Below the pieces are notes generated by a model, which did not search any database, was not told the DNA's origin, and was given only the letters and a program-made list of their open reading frames with translations. Below are positions 1-9,977 of a stretch of DNA of 64,000 nucleotides, piece by piece. The stretch is from Apodospora peruviana (lineage: Eukaryota > Ascomycota > Sordariomycetes > Sordariales > Lasiosphaeriaceae), in NCBI GenBank assembly GCA_033439685.1, contig JAUEDM010000007.1, forward strand, positions 558,001 through 622,000, given 5' to 3'. A program made the translations under genes and the position numbers. Every line of letters starts with the position of its first letter. Position 1 is the first letter of the stretch.

Positions 1-918
1 CCGAGCCGGGTTCTCGGAGACGGAGCCCGGCCCGTTTGTGTTTCCGCCGGACATGGTGACGGAGTTTCTCGTCTCGCAGGCTGCCGGCAGTACACCGAGG
101 CCGGGCACGCTGCTGAGTCTGGCGTGCTCGTTTGTCGGGTCGCTTTATCGCGGGCCGAAGGCCGTGGTGCTCCGGCAGCTGGAGAGGTTGTTGCCGTGGG
201 TGATTTCGCTGTTGCAGGGGTTATCTGGCATGTCGCTTTCTCTTTTCTCTGTTTCTCTCTTTTATAGGTGAACATTGCTGACGGAATTGTGAGACAGAAC
301 CAGAAGCCGACACCGAGGTCGCGCAAAACGGCATCCAGTTCGTCGACAGGGCCATGTCCAAGTACCCCGAGGTGCTCTTCCAGATCCAGCCGCAGCAGAT
401 GCTGGAATTCTTCTTCCTCTTCTCGTTGGAAGTGCTGAACGGCAAGGAGCCGTTGCCCAAGGGCGCGGCTGCCGATTTCTGGGTATGTTTACTTTACACC
501 CTTACCTTACTAAGCTAAGGTAACTTCGAACTAATGTTTGTGTAAACAGTCGGCATTTATATCACTAAAACCTGAGACCCCTGAATTGCAGTCATTCATC
601 ACCAACGCGATGGACCAGACTTTAGGACCACTGATCGCTCAGAGCCTGATGCAAAACATCGGCGGCAACGCGGCCCGCAGCGAGCTTGATAAGTTGAGCG
701 ACCCGCTCAAGAAGTTGGTGGTCAAGCAGGTCCACGCGCAGCAGTGGCTTGAGCAGGCACTCTTTGCGGATAATTTCCCCAGCAAGACGGTGACATCGGA
801 GGAGAAGACGATGTTTCTTAAACGGATCGTTGCGTTGAGGGGTGCACGGGCGACGAATGCTGTCGTGAGAGAGTTCTGGCTTGCTTGTCGCGGGTCGAAC
901 TTTGCTTATGCTAGTTGA
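1..918 (+). CDS. Importin-13-type karyopherin, C-terminal part (5' end outside window)
   Basis: This is the C-terminal end of a large importin-beta family nuclear transport receptor, which carries cargo through the nuclear pore under Ran control. Frame 2 is open from base 2. A middle exon encodes the stretch from about TEVAQNGIQFVDR to AAADFW. An intron at 483-549 (GTATGT...ACAG, phase 0) leads to the last exon, 550-918. The last exon carries IGGNAARSELDKLSDPLKK and ends VVREFWLACRG..., which aligns by eye with the human importin-13 tail (IGG-ASRS-D...LCRG), hence the specific assignment. The first junction is unresolved: exon one is coding to about 217 and the next exon resumes at about 294-298, but no donor there gives a clean consensus with the right phase. 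The gene is convergent with the ceramide synthase. Confidence 0.85.
502..523. repeat. Small palindrome inside the karyopherin intron
   Basis: The arms TTACCTTA and TAAGGTAA (8 bp each) flank a 6-nt spacer inside the 483-549 intron. The same ACCTTA/TAAGGT or CCTACCTA/TAGGTAGG sequence recurs in many non-coding parts of the window. Confidence 0.7.
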
Positions 919-1821
919 GCTTTCTAAATCGTAGTAGTGGTTGTGGGTGTTGGTGTTGGTAAGGTGGTGAGCTTTAGGCTGTATGTTTATGGCCTGGACT
1001 GAGGCGGATATTGTATAAGTTGTTGGACAAAGGACTTACCTACCTAGATAAGTGGTAGCAGGCGATGTCTTGAGACTTTTGATCTAGTCACCAGTCACTT
1101 ATATCAGGCAGCCAACTAAGTTGGGAAGAGCTTATGGAGGGCTACAGGTTACATATACCTGAGGTTGTTTGGTACGTAGCCGGCTGTATGGGAGTCTCAT
1201 GTTCAGTAAGCTATCTAGGTACGTACATATATGAGCTCAGGGTGGTTGACGATGATGGGTACCTGCCTACATTAGATACCTATGTGAGATGGATGATATC
1301 TGTAACAGAAAAATACCTAAGACTCTCTGCTGTTCTCTTGTCTTTCCTCCCTGCGATGACGCAATATTTGCCGCTTAAAGCAGAGTGTCTAAAATTACCG
1401 AGAACAAGTACGGGTGGCTGCATTGTATCTCCTTTTCAGACATATGATTATTTATCTTTCAATTATTAGGTATAAAGTAATATCTAGACCGACGACCCGG
1501 TCCCCCCTAGTATACTGAGCCCGTAGTATGTATTTATCGTGCGAACGAGGCGAGGGTTTAAAATAAAATGACAATGAAGTAAAAAGACCACACAAGAAGA
1601 AAAAGAAAGAATTCGGGAACGGGACTACCCCTTCGACATAAATTCATCTCCGACTATTCACACGTCAAACCCAACATTTCTCTTTTATTCGGTTCCCGAA
1701 GTAACCCGCGCACCTGTGTGTGTGTATGCGTGGTAGTGGGCAGAGAGGCATTCACCCCATCCCCTCACTGTCTCGTCTCTTTCACTTCGCTTCTGTCTTT
1801 GACAAACCAAAGAAAAGATAG
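919..1821. other. Convergent intergenic region, no gene seen
   Basis: This stretch holds the 3' ends of the karyopherin (+) and the ceramide synthase (-). It contains TACCTACCTAG-type sequence near 1034-1051 and 1209-1218. The open frames here lack splice support and recognisable protein character. Confidence 0.6.
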
Positions 1822-3376
1822 CTACCTCTTCTTACCATTCGCCACCGGAGCAGCGGCAGTAACAGCATACGTCTTAGCCTTTCCATTGGCAATAGTATTC
1901 GCCTTGAGCGTGGCAGCAGCAGCCTCCTGGCCGTTCGGATCACTACTCAGATCCTCGTCGTCCTCGAGCTCCTCGTCGTCAGACCGATCATCCTTGGCAA
2001 CATTGTGCACCGCAAACCGGTAAGCGATCCGCAGGATATAGAACAGCCAGAAGAGGTTAAGAGCCTGCAGCGCGGATAGCAATCCACCAGTAATGTAGAA
2101 AGACAAGTCGCACTTGAACTGCTCGCCTGCCCAGTCAAGCCCGTAAGGCCCGACGGTCTGGAACTCGGTAAACAGACTAAACAGAATACGCAGGTTGAGG
2201 TAGTGCCGCAAATAAATCCAGACGGCCATGAAGAGGGCGTAGTACGGCCCCGTCAGCGGGTGGTCGACGTAGTTGAGAGATTTGGAGGTCTTGAGAGAAG
2301 TCAGTTATCTGAAGAGAGCTGTGAAACGGGATGGGAAGGGAAGCAAGCTTACCGCCAAAAAGAAATCGCTAATATCATGCGTAATGTAAACCGCCAGACC
2401 CATATACGTAAAATGAAACCGGTAGCTCAGCGCAATCAGCGCAAGACTAACAATATGGTGCCCAATAAGCTCCTTAAAGTCCTTGCGTGGCGCCTCCATC
2501 CCGAGCAACAAAACAATCGCCTGCTGCGACCAGTAGGCCGCCTGGAACAAATAATAAAACTTGAAATAAGCCTCGTGCGTGAGGTGGGGGAACGACTCGT
2601 ACATGCCCCTGGTATTGAAATACCACACCGGCGTGCGGCTCATGATGTACATGCCCGCCGGACCCAAGAAGGCAAAGTAGATGGCCGTGTACATCTGCTC
2701 CATGTAGCGCGCCTGCTTGCCGCGCGACCTTAAGCCGGCCCGCCGCGCCATCGGCCGCAGCAGCTCCTGCATGATGAACTCGCGCGTGAACGACAAGACC
2801 ACCGTATAAAACACCACGAACGCAATGTCCCAGAGCCCCTTGCCGTACTGCGGGACCTCGTCGGCGCTTGTGACGGGGATTTTGTACGACAGGAAAATAA
2901 AGTGATGCACCGGGTTGCTCTCGGTCGGGTTGAGCGCGTACAGCGACAAAAAGACGGTGAGGATGACGAGCGGTAGTACCCAGGTGTGCTTCAGGGCGTA
3001 GTGCTTCGCACGACGGAGGACGGAGCGGGCTTTGCGCCGCTTCGAGAGGCGCTTGCTGCTGCCTGGTGTTGCACCGGCGTGCGCTTCTTTCGCGATGTCC
3101 TGGAATAAATGCGCAAATCAGTTTTTCATGGTCCCGTCCCTCACAAACGACCAATTATCTAGAACCCACCTTTGACTGTGATTTTCCGGCAAGATGTGCA
3201 ATGCTCGTGGCCAGGGCCGGCGCACCCGTGTCGCCGACTCTCAGCTGGGATCCCAGACCGCTCGACTTCCTCCGCCTACGGGCAGCAGCCGCGTTCGCCT
3301 CATCTGTCCGCAATTGGAAGTCGGCCGACGTGCTGAGCGGCGGGAAGGGCTCCGACGCTCCGGATGCTGGAGCCAT
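1822..3376 (-). CDS. lag1: Ceramide synthase (LAG1/LAC1 family, TLC domain)
   Basis: Ceramide synthase joins fatty acyl-CoA to a sphingoid base in the ER membrane. The model is complement(1822-2289, 2353-3099, 3170-3376), 473 aa. Both introns are phase 0, with donors GTGGGT and GTAAGC and acceptors CCAG and CAAG. The N-terminus is basic and cytosolic (KRLSKRRKARSVLRRAK), followed by several hydrophobic spans. The TLC/Lag1 motif contains the double histidine in KELIGHHIVSLALIALSYRF and then THDISDFFLA joined across the splice to TSKSLNYVDHPL. The C-terminus is acidic (DDRSDDEELEDDEDLSSD), as in many fungal Lag1 proteins. The start is the ATG at 3376. The LAG1 versus LAC1 paralogue type cannot be decided from this sequence alone. 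Confidence 0.94.
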
Positions 3377-4494
3377 GGCGGACGACGAACGGACGGCTGA
3401 ATTTGTTTGCGAGAACTCGGTCGGTTCGGTCGGCCGTGAAGCACAAGTTTCGAGAAATTGGAGAGAGGAAGGAAGGAATACCGGTCGTGTAATATTCTCG
3501 CTTCCCGTTGTGGCTGTTCCCTGAGTGGTCGTCGTTGGCTGGGCTGCGCTTTGCTGACACTGCTTCTCGCCTGCCGTCGTTTCCCGTTCTTGTCACTTGA
3601 TTATAATTTAGCCCGAATAAGGAAGATCAGACTGGATGACATCGAGTTCGGTCGCGCCGGGTTTGTCGTATCGTCCGATAGTCCGATCGAATTGAATGTA
3701 GAATTTCAAAAAGCCGTTCCGCGGGCGCCGTGGGAAAGAAAAGTTAATAACGGCAAGCGACGTTTCCAATTGTTCTCCTTATAAAAAAGTTCGAGGTCGC
3801 CCGCCCCCCAGTTGGTCCGTTCACGATACCCAATTTCCCCTGAACCAAGTGGATTTCATCTGGACCCTTGGCTTGTCCGCCACGAGAAAGGGTCCACGGT
3901 CTCCGCTGGTCCCACCCGCCCATCGATCCCCATTAATTTTTCTTCAGGGGTCCTGCCAACTGCCAGGAGACGGGTGGCCTCGGGTCCCGAGAGGTCTGAG
4001 ATAATCAATCTGATTAAGCTTACTTGCATGTCCTTTTTCGGCAGCCCATTCATCTGCAGAGACGAATAATGCCAAATTGACAAATATTTCAATATCAACA
4101 TCTGCTTCAGTGTGGATATTCTACCTGGAAAAGATCAAGTTCAAATTCATGCAGCAATGGCGAATTGAGTTTCACTAGGTATGTGCCTGACTTTGTACGA
4201 AACGCTCACACAAACGCGACTAATAGGTATCTGGTCCCACTTTTTAGGAAAACGCTTGAACAATAAACATAAGTAAAAATCATAAAACAAAGCAAAGAAA
4301 TCCACCAGCATCATTCGGTCCAAAATCAAAAGCAAGATCATCCCAAACAGGTAATTACTCCGAGTTCGAGCGGTTACCACCGATAATGTCGAACATAGTC
4401 AACCATCATTTTGTTAAATATCGCTGGGGGCGGTGGGTAGAATCGGTTTTGCGACGACCAAAGTAATCGACATAATGACCGCATCGTCGCCATT
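3377..4494. other. Intergenic, LAG1 promoter side
   Basis: This is the upstream region of the ceramide synthase and the 3' flank of the small ORF at 4495. No convincing gene, RNA or repeat was seen. Short open frames here are not supported by splice signals. Confidence 0.5.
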
Positions 4495-4842
4495 TTAGTC
4501 ATACTCCAGCTTCACATGGATGGTGTCGCCCAGAAGGGCGGGATCCAACTTGACATTGATGTTGTTGTCCACAAGGGCGGGGTAGTCGTACTCGAACTTG
4601 ACATGGATGGTGTCGTCCCCAAGGGCGGGGCGGTCATACTCCAACTTGATATCGATATCCTCGTTCACGAAGGCGGGGTCTATGGTGGAATCTTGGTCGT
4701 CCGTTGCGTCCGAGGCAGTCAGCGTCTTCAAAGTATTTCTGTGGCGGTCTGACAATACGGGCTTAGGCAGAAGCCTTTGATAGGCGCGTCCCGTCCGGCG
4801 GTTGATCAGAATGTTCCCTACTTCTGTCGGTGGAGTTTGCAT
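4495..4842 (-). CDS. Small ORF with tandem 16-residue repeats, possibly a 3' exon of HAP5
   Basis: This 115-residue frame is not recognised. The first 50 residues are basic and polar (start MQTPPTEVGNILINRRTGRAY). The rest is an acidic imperfect repeat of about 16 residues: IKLEYDRPALGDDTIHV, then VKFEYDYPALVDNNINV, then a shortened VKLDPALLGDTIHV, and a final VKLEYD. At DNA level this is a roughly 47-48 bp minisatellite from about 4498 to 4670. The ATG at 4842 is preceded directly by an in-frame GAG and a TTAG acceptor. Splicing from the CAG|GTATGA at the end of HAP5 (intron 4846-4966, phase 0) would append 116 residues to HAP5. A separate small gene or a non-coding repeat are the alternatives. 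Confidence 0.35.
   Translation of the reverse strand: MQTPPTEVGNILINRRTGRAYQRLLPKPVLSDRHRNTLKTLTASDATDDQDSTIDPAFVNEDIDIKLEYDRPALGDDTIHVKFEYDYPALVDNNINVKLDPALLGDTIHVKLEYD
4498..4670. repeat. Imperfect 47-48 bp tandem repeat
   Basis: About three and a half copies of a unit built around AACTTGACATGGATGGTGTC and AAGGGCGGG. They have diverged from each other but the frame of the minus-strand ORF is kept, except for one shortened unit that is also in frame. Confidence 0.75.
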
Positions 4843-4960
4843 CTCCTAAGTGCTCTGGTGGTTTTCGATGGTGGTTTAGTTATTGGGCTAGGCATGTTAC
4901 TTTGGGTGTCGGTGCGTGATGGAAGCAAGAGAATTAGTTGGCGGGTGGAGGCCAGGGATG

Positions 4961-5746
4961 TCATACCTGTTGCGGAAGCGTGGCCGAATAGTACATCTCA
5001 TCGACATTGTACATGGGCGCCTGTGGCTGGCCATACGGCGCCGGTGCACCCGGTTGCCCCGGATACATGTTTGCCGCGTTGCGGTAGTCTGCCTCGGAGG
5101 CGATGGCGTGACCGCCGAGCTGGGTGTAGTCGGGCGCTGCGGCCATAGGATGCTGTCCACCGTGATTCGGGGCGGCGACGCCGGGAGGCATCTGGCCGGC
5201 CTGCGCCGCGCCAGCCTGCCCGGCGGTGGTCCTCTTGGCGTGACTGGCCGCCTCCTCGCGCGGGACGATGTCGATGAGAAAGTCAAACATGTCGGACTTG
5301 GCAAGGGCGGAGGCGATGTCGGACCGCTGGAGGGTGCGGCGCTTGTTCTCCTCGGCGTGAATCCAGGCGCGCATGGTCAGCTCGGTGATGAAGATATCGC
5401 AGCCTTTGGCGAAGAGGATGGGCGCCTCAGCCGAGATCATCTTGACCTCGGGGTCGGCCTTCATAACCTTCTTTATGCGCGCAAGCGGTAATTGGTGCAT
5501 CTTGTAGTCGTGCGAGTCGCTCTCGAGGTGGCTGATTGTCTGCTGCCAGTAGGCCGTGAGGATGTCCTTGTACTGGCCATTGAGACCTTGGTGAACGTTG
5601 GCCCACGTCCCCGTGTACAACTCCGATTGAGCATAGCCTTGCTGGGATAACGCGGAGCTCGCGCCGTAGTGCCCGCCGTGACTGGTGTCATAAACCGGTT
5701 GTGGGCGGCCGGCCTGTTGTCCCGATGACGGGTTTTGGGCATCCAT
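4961..5746 (-). CDS. hap5: CCAAT-binding complex subunit HAP5 / NF-YC (HapE)
   Basis: HAP5 is the histone-fold subunit that pairs with HAP3 and recruits HAP2 to bind CCAAT boxes. In filamentous fungi the complex also works with HapX in iron control. The single exon gives 261 aa (ATG at 5746). Residues about 45-75 (TGTWANVHQGLNGQYKDILTAYWQ) match the fungal-specific conserved segment N-terminal to the fold. The histone fold spans about 80-165, with HQLPLARIKKVMKADPEVKM, then ILFAKGCDIFITELTMRAW, then RRTLQRSDIASALAKSDMFDFLIDIVPR. The tail is rich in Ala, Gln, Pro and Tyr. The frame ends CAG GTA TGA, which is also a good splice donor, so the natural C-terminus may lie in a further exon (see the 4495-4842 entry). 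Several CCAAT boxes lie in its own upstream region. Confidence 0.96.
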   Translation of the reverse strand: MDAQNPSSGQQAGRPQPVYDTSHGGHYGASSALSQQGYAQSELYTGTWANVHQGLNGQYKDILTAYWQQTISHLESDSHDYKMHQLPLARIKKVMKADPEVKMISAEAPILFAKGCDIFITELTMRAWIHAEENKRRTLQRSDIASALAKSDMFDFLIDIVPREEAASHAKRTTAGQAGAAQAGQMPPGVAAPNHGGQHPMAAAPDYTQLGGHAIASEADYRNAANMYPGQPGAPAPYGQPQAPMYNVDEMYYSATLPQQV

Positions 5747-7223
5747 CTTTGTCGGTTAGGATACGTCGTCTCTTAAGCTGTGTTCTTGATTTTTCAAATA
5801 GAGTTAGTGAGAATGAGCATATTTGGTTCGGGTTTGCGCGCTCTTCGGGGTTTATTGCTTCCTCATATGAGGCTTGGGTGGCATTCAACGGGTCCCTCTG
5901 TCGCGTGATTGTCACTGTCTGTTCTGTTGAAGAACGGACCGCAGGGTGCCAACTTTGGCCATTTCCGAGATGAGATTGGAAACTGGGGTGCGGAGGATAG
6001 GCATATCCTGTGTCTGGCGCCCTTGCAAATGACCGAGCTCACTCGAGGCCGACCGTTGTGACGATTGTTTACTTTCGCTTCCATCTCCAGTCACCTCTCG
6101 TGACTTGCGACGATGCGACAGGGTCCCCAGCCAGTCTCTTCATTGGAGGGGGTTTGGGCGCAACCAACCTTAACGGCCGGACAAGGCCAGTTGATGGTGA
6201 TTGGGTGGGATTGATTGGCCGAGATCAAGCTTTCTAGAGAGAGCGGGGAGCGAATGGCGAATGGTGGAGTTTAAAATATTCCCCAGGCCGGATCCCTTTT
6301 CTCCTTTTTCTAATTCGCTTTTCTTTTATTGACGAACGAAAAGGCGAGGAGGCAGCTCTCGCTTTGTCCGGTCGGCGCGGTCGCGCGCGTGGTTGAGCGA
6401 GCCACTCAGCTCCAGTTTCGAGGGGTATGAAATGATTGGTGAGATTGGGCGCGGGCCTTTGGGTTGGTGTGGGTTTTTGTTGTTGGATGAAAGATGGGCG
6501 CGGCGCCAGGCAGGTATCACGGGGAAACTGACTATCAAAGAAAGTAGACTTAACGTACCTTTATTATGTGAAGCAGGTGGTAGTTTACGAGAGAGGCGAG
6601 AACTAAAAGATAGGGATTTTGAGATATTATTTCCTTGCCACGAGATGATGAGTTTGTGTGTGCAAAGCGGTCAACGGGAAAGGTTGGGCATCAGCGACGG
6701 CCACGGACAAGACGACGGACCACCTCGGGCGGGCTGTTGTTGTGTGTGGCGCAGGTGCAGGTTTTTGCGCTGTGCAAGGGTGTGTCCAGCGCTTTCTCTC
6801 AGCCCAAAACCTGGAACGCTCTACTGGCTGCTGGGCTCCGTTGGGGCTTGCGGCCTCTTTATGCGGCCCACGTGCAGAAGAACAGGCTGTAACCGCCTGC
6901 CCAACCGTTGCCAACTGGCATACCAGCCTCACTCCTGCCCTATGACGGAACTGTGGGTCTGCTGTCATGCCGTCTGAAACCGCCAGAAGACAAGCATCAA
7001 TGTTTATCCTTTGCCGCTGGGACAGTGGCAGGTGACAAGACTTGATTGGCCCATGCGGTTTTGGTGGGTCTTGGAAGCTGCATGCTTCTATCCCACTTTT
7101 ATTTTCACCACCAAAGCTTTCGGGATTTTTTTCTCTTCCTCTGCCGACTTCCACCATCAAGCAATGTTCTGACATTGCCCACATTTCCCCCAGCTCTTAT
7201 CAGGAACTGTGGTATCTACAAAC
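5747..7223. other. Shared upstream region of HAP5 (-) and FCF2 (+)
   Basis: This is a 1.5 kb divergent region. It contains several ATTGG (CCAAT on the minus strand) sites, listed separately. A 194-codon open frame at 6393-6977 lacks an ATG start of its own and any family resemblance and is judged chance. Confidence 0.55.
6200..6448 (-). promoter_or_regulatory. Cluster of four CCAAT boxes upstream of HAP5
   Basis: ATTGG occurs on the plus strand at 6200-6204, 6214-6218, 6434-6438 and 6444-6448, that is CCAAT in the sense direction of the HAP5 gene, about 450-700 bp upstream of its ATG. A fifth, at 7045-7049, lies 175 bp before the FCF2 start. The boxes are seen; that they function, and that the complex feeds back on its own subunit gene, is inference. 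Confidence 0.45.
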
Positions 7224-8092
7224 ATGGCGACTACAACCCTCGGGCTGCCAGATGCCGAAATCGACAGGCTTCTGGCCGAAGCAGAGGCTCGCCTTGCAAG
7301 CCGTGATGCATCCTCCAAAGCCGTGAGAATCGCAACTCCTGCGGCTATTGCGGCGCCGGTGGTCACCCCACCTACGACTGGAGGACAGGCAGTCAATTTG
7401 AAGAAGGAGCGTAAGGACGTGTCCGTCCGGGTACCTGCACCTGTCCAGAAGAAAAAGGTACGGACAACACACCTACCCCCAAACCCCTCTACGTGTTCTG
7501 TGATGAAGAAATATCCCATTTTTTGTGATGCAAGTTAGTGTCCCGTCATGGGAGACTGCTCGCGCAAACATGATCCCTTATAATCATAGTTACTCTGAGA
7601 ACATTATCAACCGATTCCTTTTCTTTCAGTTATTGTGTCATGGGCATCTCGCTGACATATGGCAGGCACCCGAGGACGCTGGCAGTGACTGGGTAAGCTC
7701 GTCCGAATGCGGCTCGCCATGAGGACCATCTCTAATGCCAACTTTAGTTTCATATGCCGAAAACAAATTTGACCCCGGAACTGCGCAGAGACCTCCAGAT
7801 GATCAAGCTACGAGACGTAGCTGCGATGGGAAAACAATTTTTCAAACGCGACACGAGAAAGAACTTTGTCCCGACCTATTCCCAGGTGGGAACGATTCTC
7901 CCTGGTGCAACTGATGGTATGAACAACCGCCTCACGCGCAAGGAGAAGAAGCGGACTATTGTCGAGGAGGTCTTGGCCAGTGAAGCCACCAGCAAGTACA
8001 AGAGCAAGTACCACGAGATCCAGGAGAAGAAGCAGAGCGGAAGGAAGTCGCACTACAAAAAGCTGGTTGCGGGCAGGCGGAAGAGGTCTTGA
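7224..8092 (+). CDS. FCF2: rRNA-processing protein FCF2 (U3/SSU processome)
   Basis: Fcf2 is a nucleolar protein needed for early pre-rRNA cleavage and 18S rRNA production. The model is join(7224-7457, 7666-7692, 7748-8092), 201 aa; yeast Fcf2 is of similar size. Exon 1 encodes a helical N-terminus (PDAEIDRLLAEAEARL) and a Lys-rich linker. Exon 2 is a 27-nt microexon encoding APEDAGSDW, and exon 3 continues FHMPKTNLTPELRRDLQMIKLRD. Together these give the family signature DAGxxWFxMPKTxLTPELRRDLQ. The C-terminus is strongly basic (SGRKSHYKKLVAGRRKRS), as expected for a nucleolar RNA-associated protein. All junctions are phase 0 with GTACGG/GTAAGC donors and GCAG/TTAG acceptors. The first intron is 208 nt, long for this window. 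Confidence 0.93.
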
Positions 8093-8684
8093 ATGGTCCG
8101 CCAGCCGATTGAACTATAGCAAACAGTCGAAACAAAACACCACACAGAACCAACAGTTCCTCAGGCGAGCAACACGAAGCTCGCGCCGCGGAAGGATGGC
8201 CTCGTGTTGGGATTATTCGGCGGGGAGGACCAACTGGCCAGTCGGTAGCATGGAATATAGGCTCCGTCGAGGCTATTGGAGTGGTTATGAAGATGGCACC
8301 GCAGAACTGGAAAGTCTGCAGCTGTACATCAAGCGCATTGTCTCGAGTACGAGACGTCATGGTCGTTTGGACATGTCGAGATTACTCATGCGCTTGGTCT
8401 AGCTCTTCATGGGCATCATGAGCTGGGCGATGATTATGAGAGCATTTATATAGATACCCCGTTCAATTAAACAAACGCAAACAATCAAAATCGATGCTGC
8501 CAAAATCGTGCTAATGTTGTCTGAATGTCGTTGGGAATTCTGAATTGTCATGAGCAAGTGGTGGCTTATCGATAAGGACCCCTAGCCCGTGTTCCTGGAC
8601 CTTGGTGCTGCCCCGAGATGAACCGCGCTAAAAACTCGCATCTCGACGAACGTTCAACTTTTCCCTGACACGGGCGACGCAAAG
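8093..8684. other. Intergenic between FCF2 and uS10m
   Basis: FCF2 3' flank and uS10m upstream region. A G+C-rich open frame here shows no family resemblance. No RNA gene or repeat was seen. Confidence 0.5.
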
Positions 8685-9977
8685 ATGAATCAACCACCAT
8701 TAATACGGCCGCTACGGTCCTTTCTGCAGGGCCGATTGGTAGGATCCCCAAATCGATAACTATCCCAGGTTTTCTCCGGCTAACGAGCTCGGGGCGACAG
8801 CAATTTGCGACGGCACGACCAGCAGCCATCCTCCGCCCGTCGATACACGTTCGTGGCTATGCGTCCACTGAGTCGGATGGGCCGGTGTAAGAATTCCGAT
8901 AATCGAATTCGTCGATTTACGATAAGCCGCTGATACTATCGAAACAGAGATGCCACCGTGCCCAAGGCCGAGGCACCCAAGGCCGAAGCGACGCCCGTAG
9001 TTGCTGAGATCCCCAAGGTCGAGACGAAGCCCGTAGCTGCTGAGAAACCGGTCGTTTCTAAGAAGCCTGCGGTTGCTGAGAAGGTCGAGGTTAAGCAGCA
9101 GGACAAGTACGCAATCCGACTCCTCCGAACTCAAGTAACCGAAACTGACGAAGTTAACTCTCTACAGGGTCGCCCCCGAGAACGCAACCCCTACTGACGC
9201 CACTGCCGCCCCCGCGGAGGCACCGAAAGCCACCACCGCTGCGACTCCCAAAAATACAAAGGCAGCCCAAGCCGTCGTCCACAAGAAACAAGAACCAGCA
9301 GTCCAACAAAAAGCAGAGCTCCTAAAGCCGGCCATCAAGCGCATGCCGCGCGCTCTGGAGGCGTTGTATCTACAACCGCTCCGGCGCGAGGCTGAGTTTG
9401 GCGTGCCGACGTGCGACCTGCAGATCCGCTCCTACTCGCTGCGCAACCTCGAGTTCTTTTGCGATTTCGCGCTCAGGGCGGCCTATTACCTGAAGCTGCC
9501 GGCGTTTGGGCCGGTCCCGCTGCCGAAGATGACGTCGCGCTGGACGGTGCCACGGTCGGTCTTCGTGCACAAGAAATCCCAGGAAAATTTTGAGCGGATC
9601 ACGGTCCGGAGACTGATCCAGATTCGGGACGGGCACCCCGAGACAGTGCAGATTTGGTTGGCGTTTTTGCAGAAGCATGCCTACTTTGGGGTTGGTATGA
9701 AGGCGAATATTTTTGAGTTTAGTCCGCTTGGTAAGTTCCTTTTGATGACATTGAGGTTGGGAAGGGGAGTTTGGCTAATTTCTGATAAACAGATGTTGGA
9801 AAGGCGATGGATGAGAGTGTTGAGGAGGTCAAGGAGGCGCTGGATGAGAAGTTCAAGCTTCTCGGGCAGCATAAGAAGGTTGCAGAGCATCTCAAGGAGG
9901 CTGAGGATGTTGAGGAGTTCCTTGCTAGCCAGAGGGTTTTGGCCCATAATGGACCGGGTGGTCGGTTGGACCTTTGA
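8685..9977 (+). CDS. RSM10: Mitochondrial small-subunit ribosomal protein uS10m (RSM10)
   Basis: Ribosomal protein S10 of the mitochondrial 37S subunit. The five-exon model is join(8685-8738, 8801-8886, 8948-9106, 9168-9730, 9793-9977), 348 aa. Every junction closes in frame, and branch points such as CTAAC (8780s) are visible. The first 45 residues form a typical mitochondrial presequence (MNQPPLIRPLRSFLQGRL..., Arg-rich, no acidic residues until TESD). There follows a 100-residue Ala/Pro/Lys/Glu-rich linker with KPVAAEKPVVSKKPAVAEK repeats. The uS10 fold runs from CDLQIRSYSLRNLEFFCDFA through MTSRWTVPRSVFVHKKSQENF to RRLIQIRDGHPETVQIWLAF. A charged helical tail follows (ESVEEVKEALDEKFKLLGQHKK). 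The long linker is unusual next to bacterial S10 (about 100 aa) but extensions are common in fungal mitoribosomal proteins. Confidence 0.95.

Noticed and set aside
6393..6977. 194-codon plus-strand frame between HAP5 and FCF2
   Set aside because: No supported ATG start, no family resemblance, mixed Cys/Arg/Leu composition typical of chance G+C-rich frames, and it lies in a divergent promoter region.
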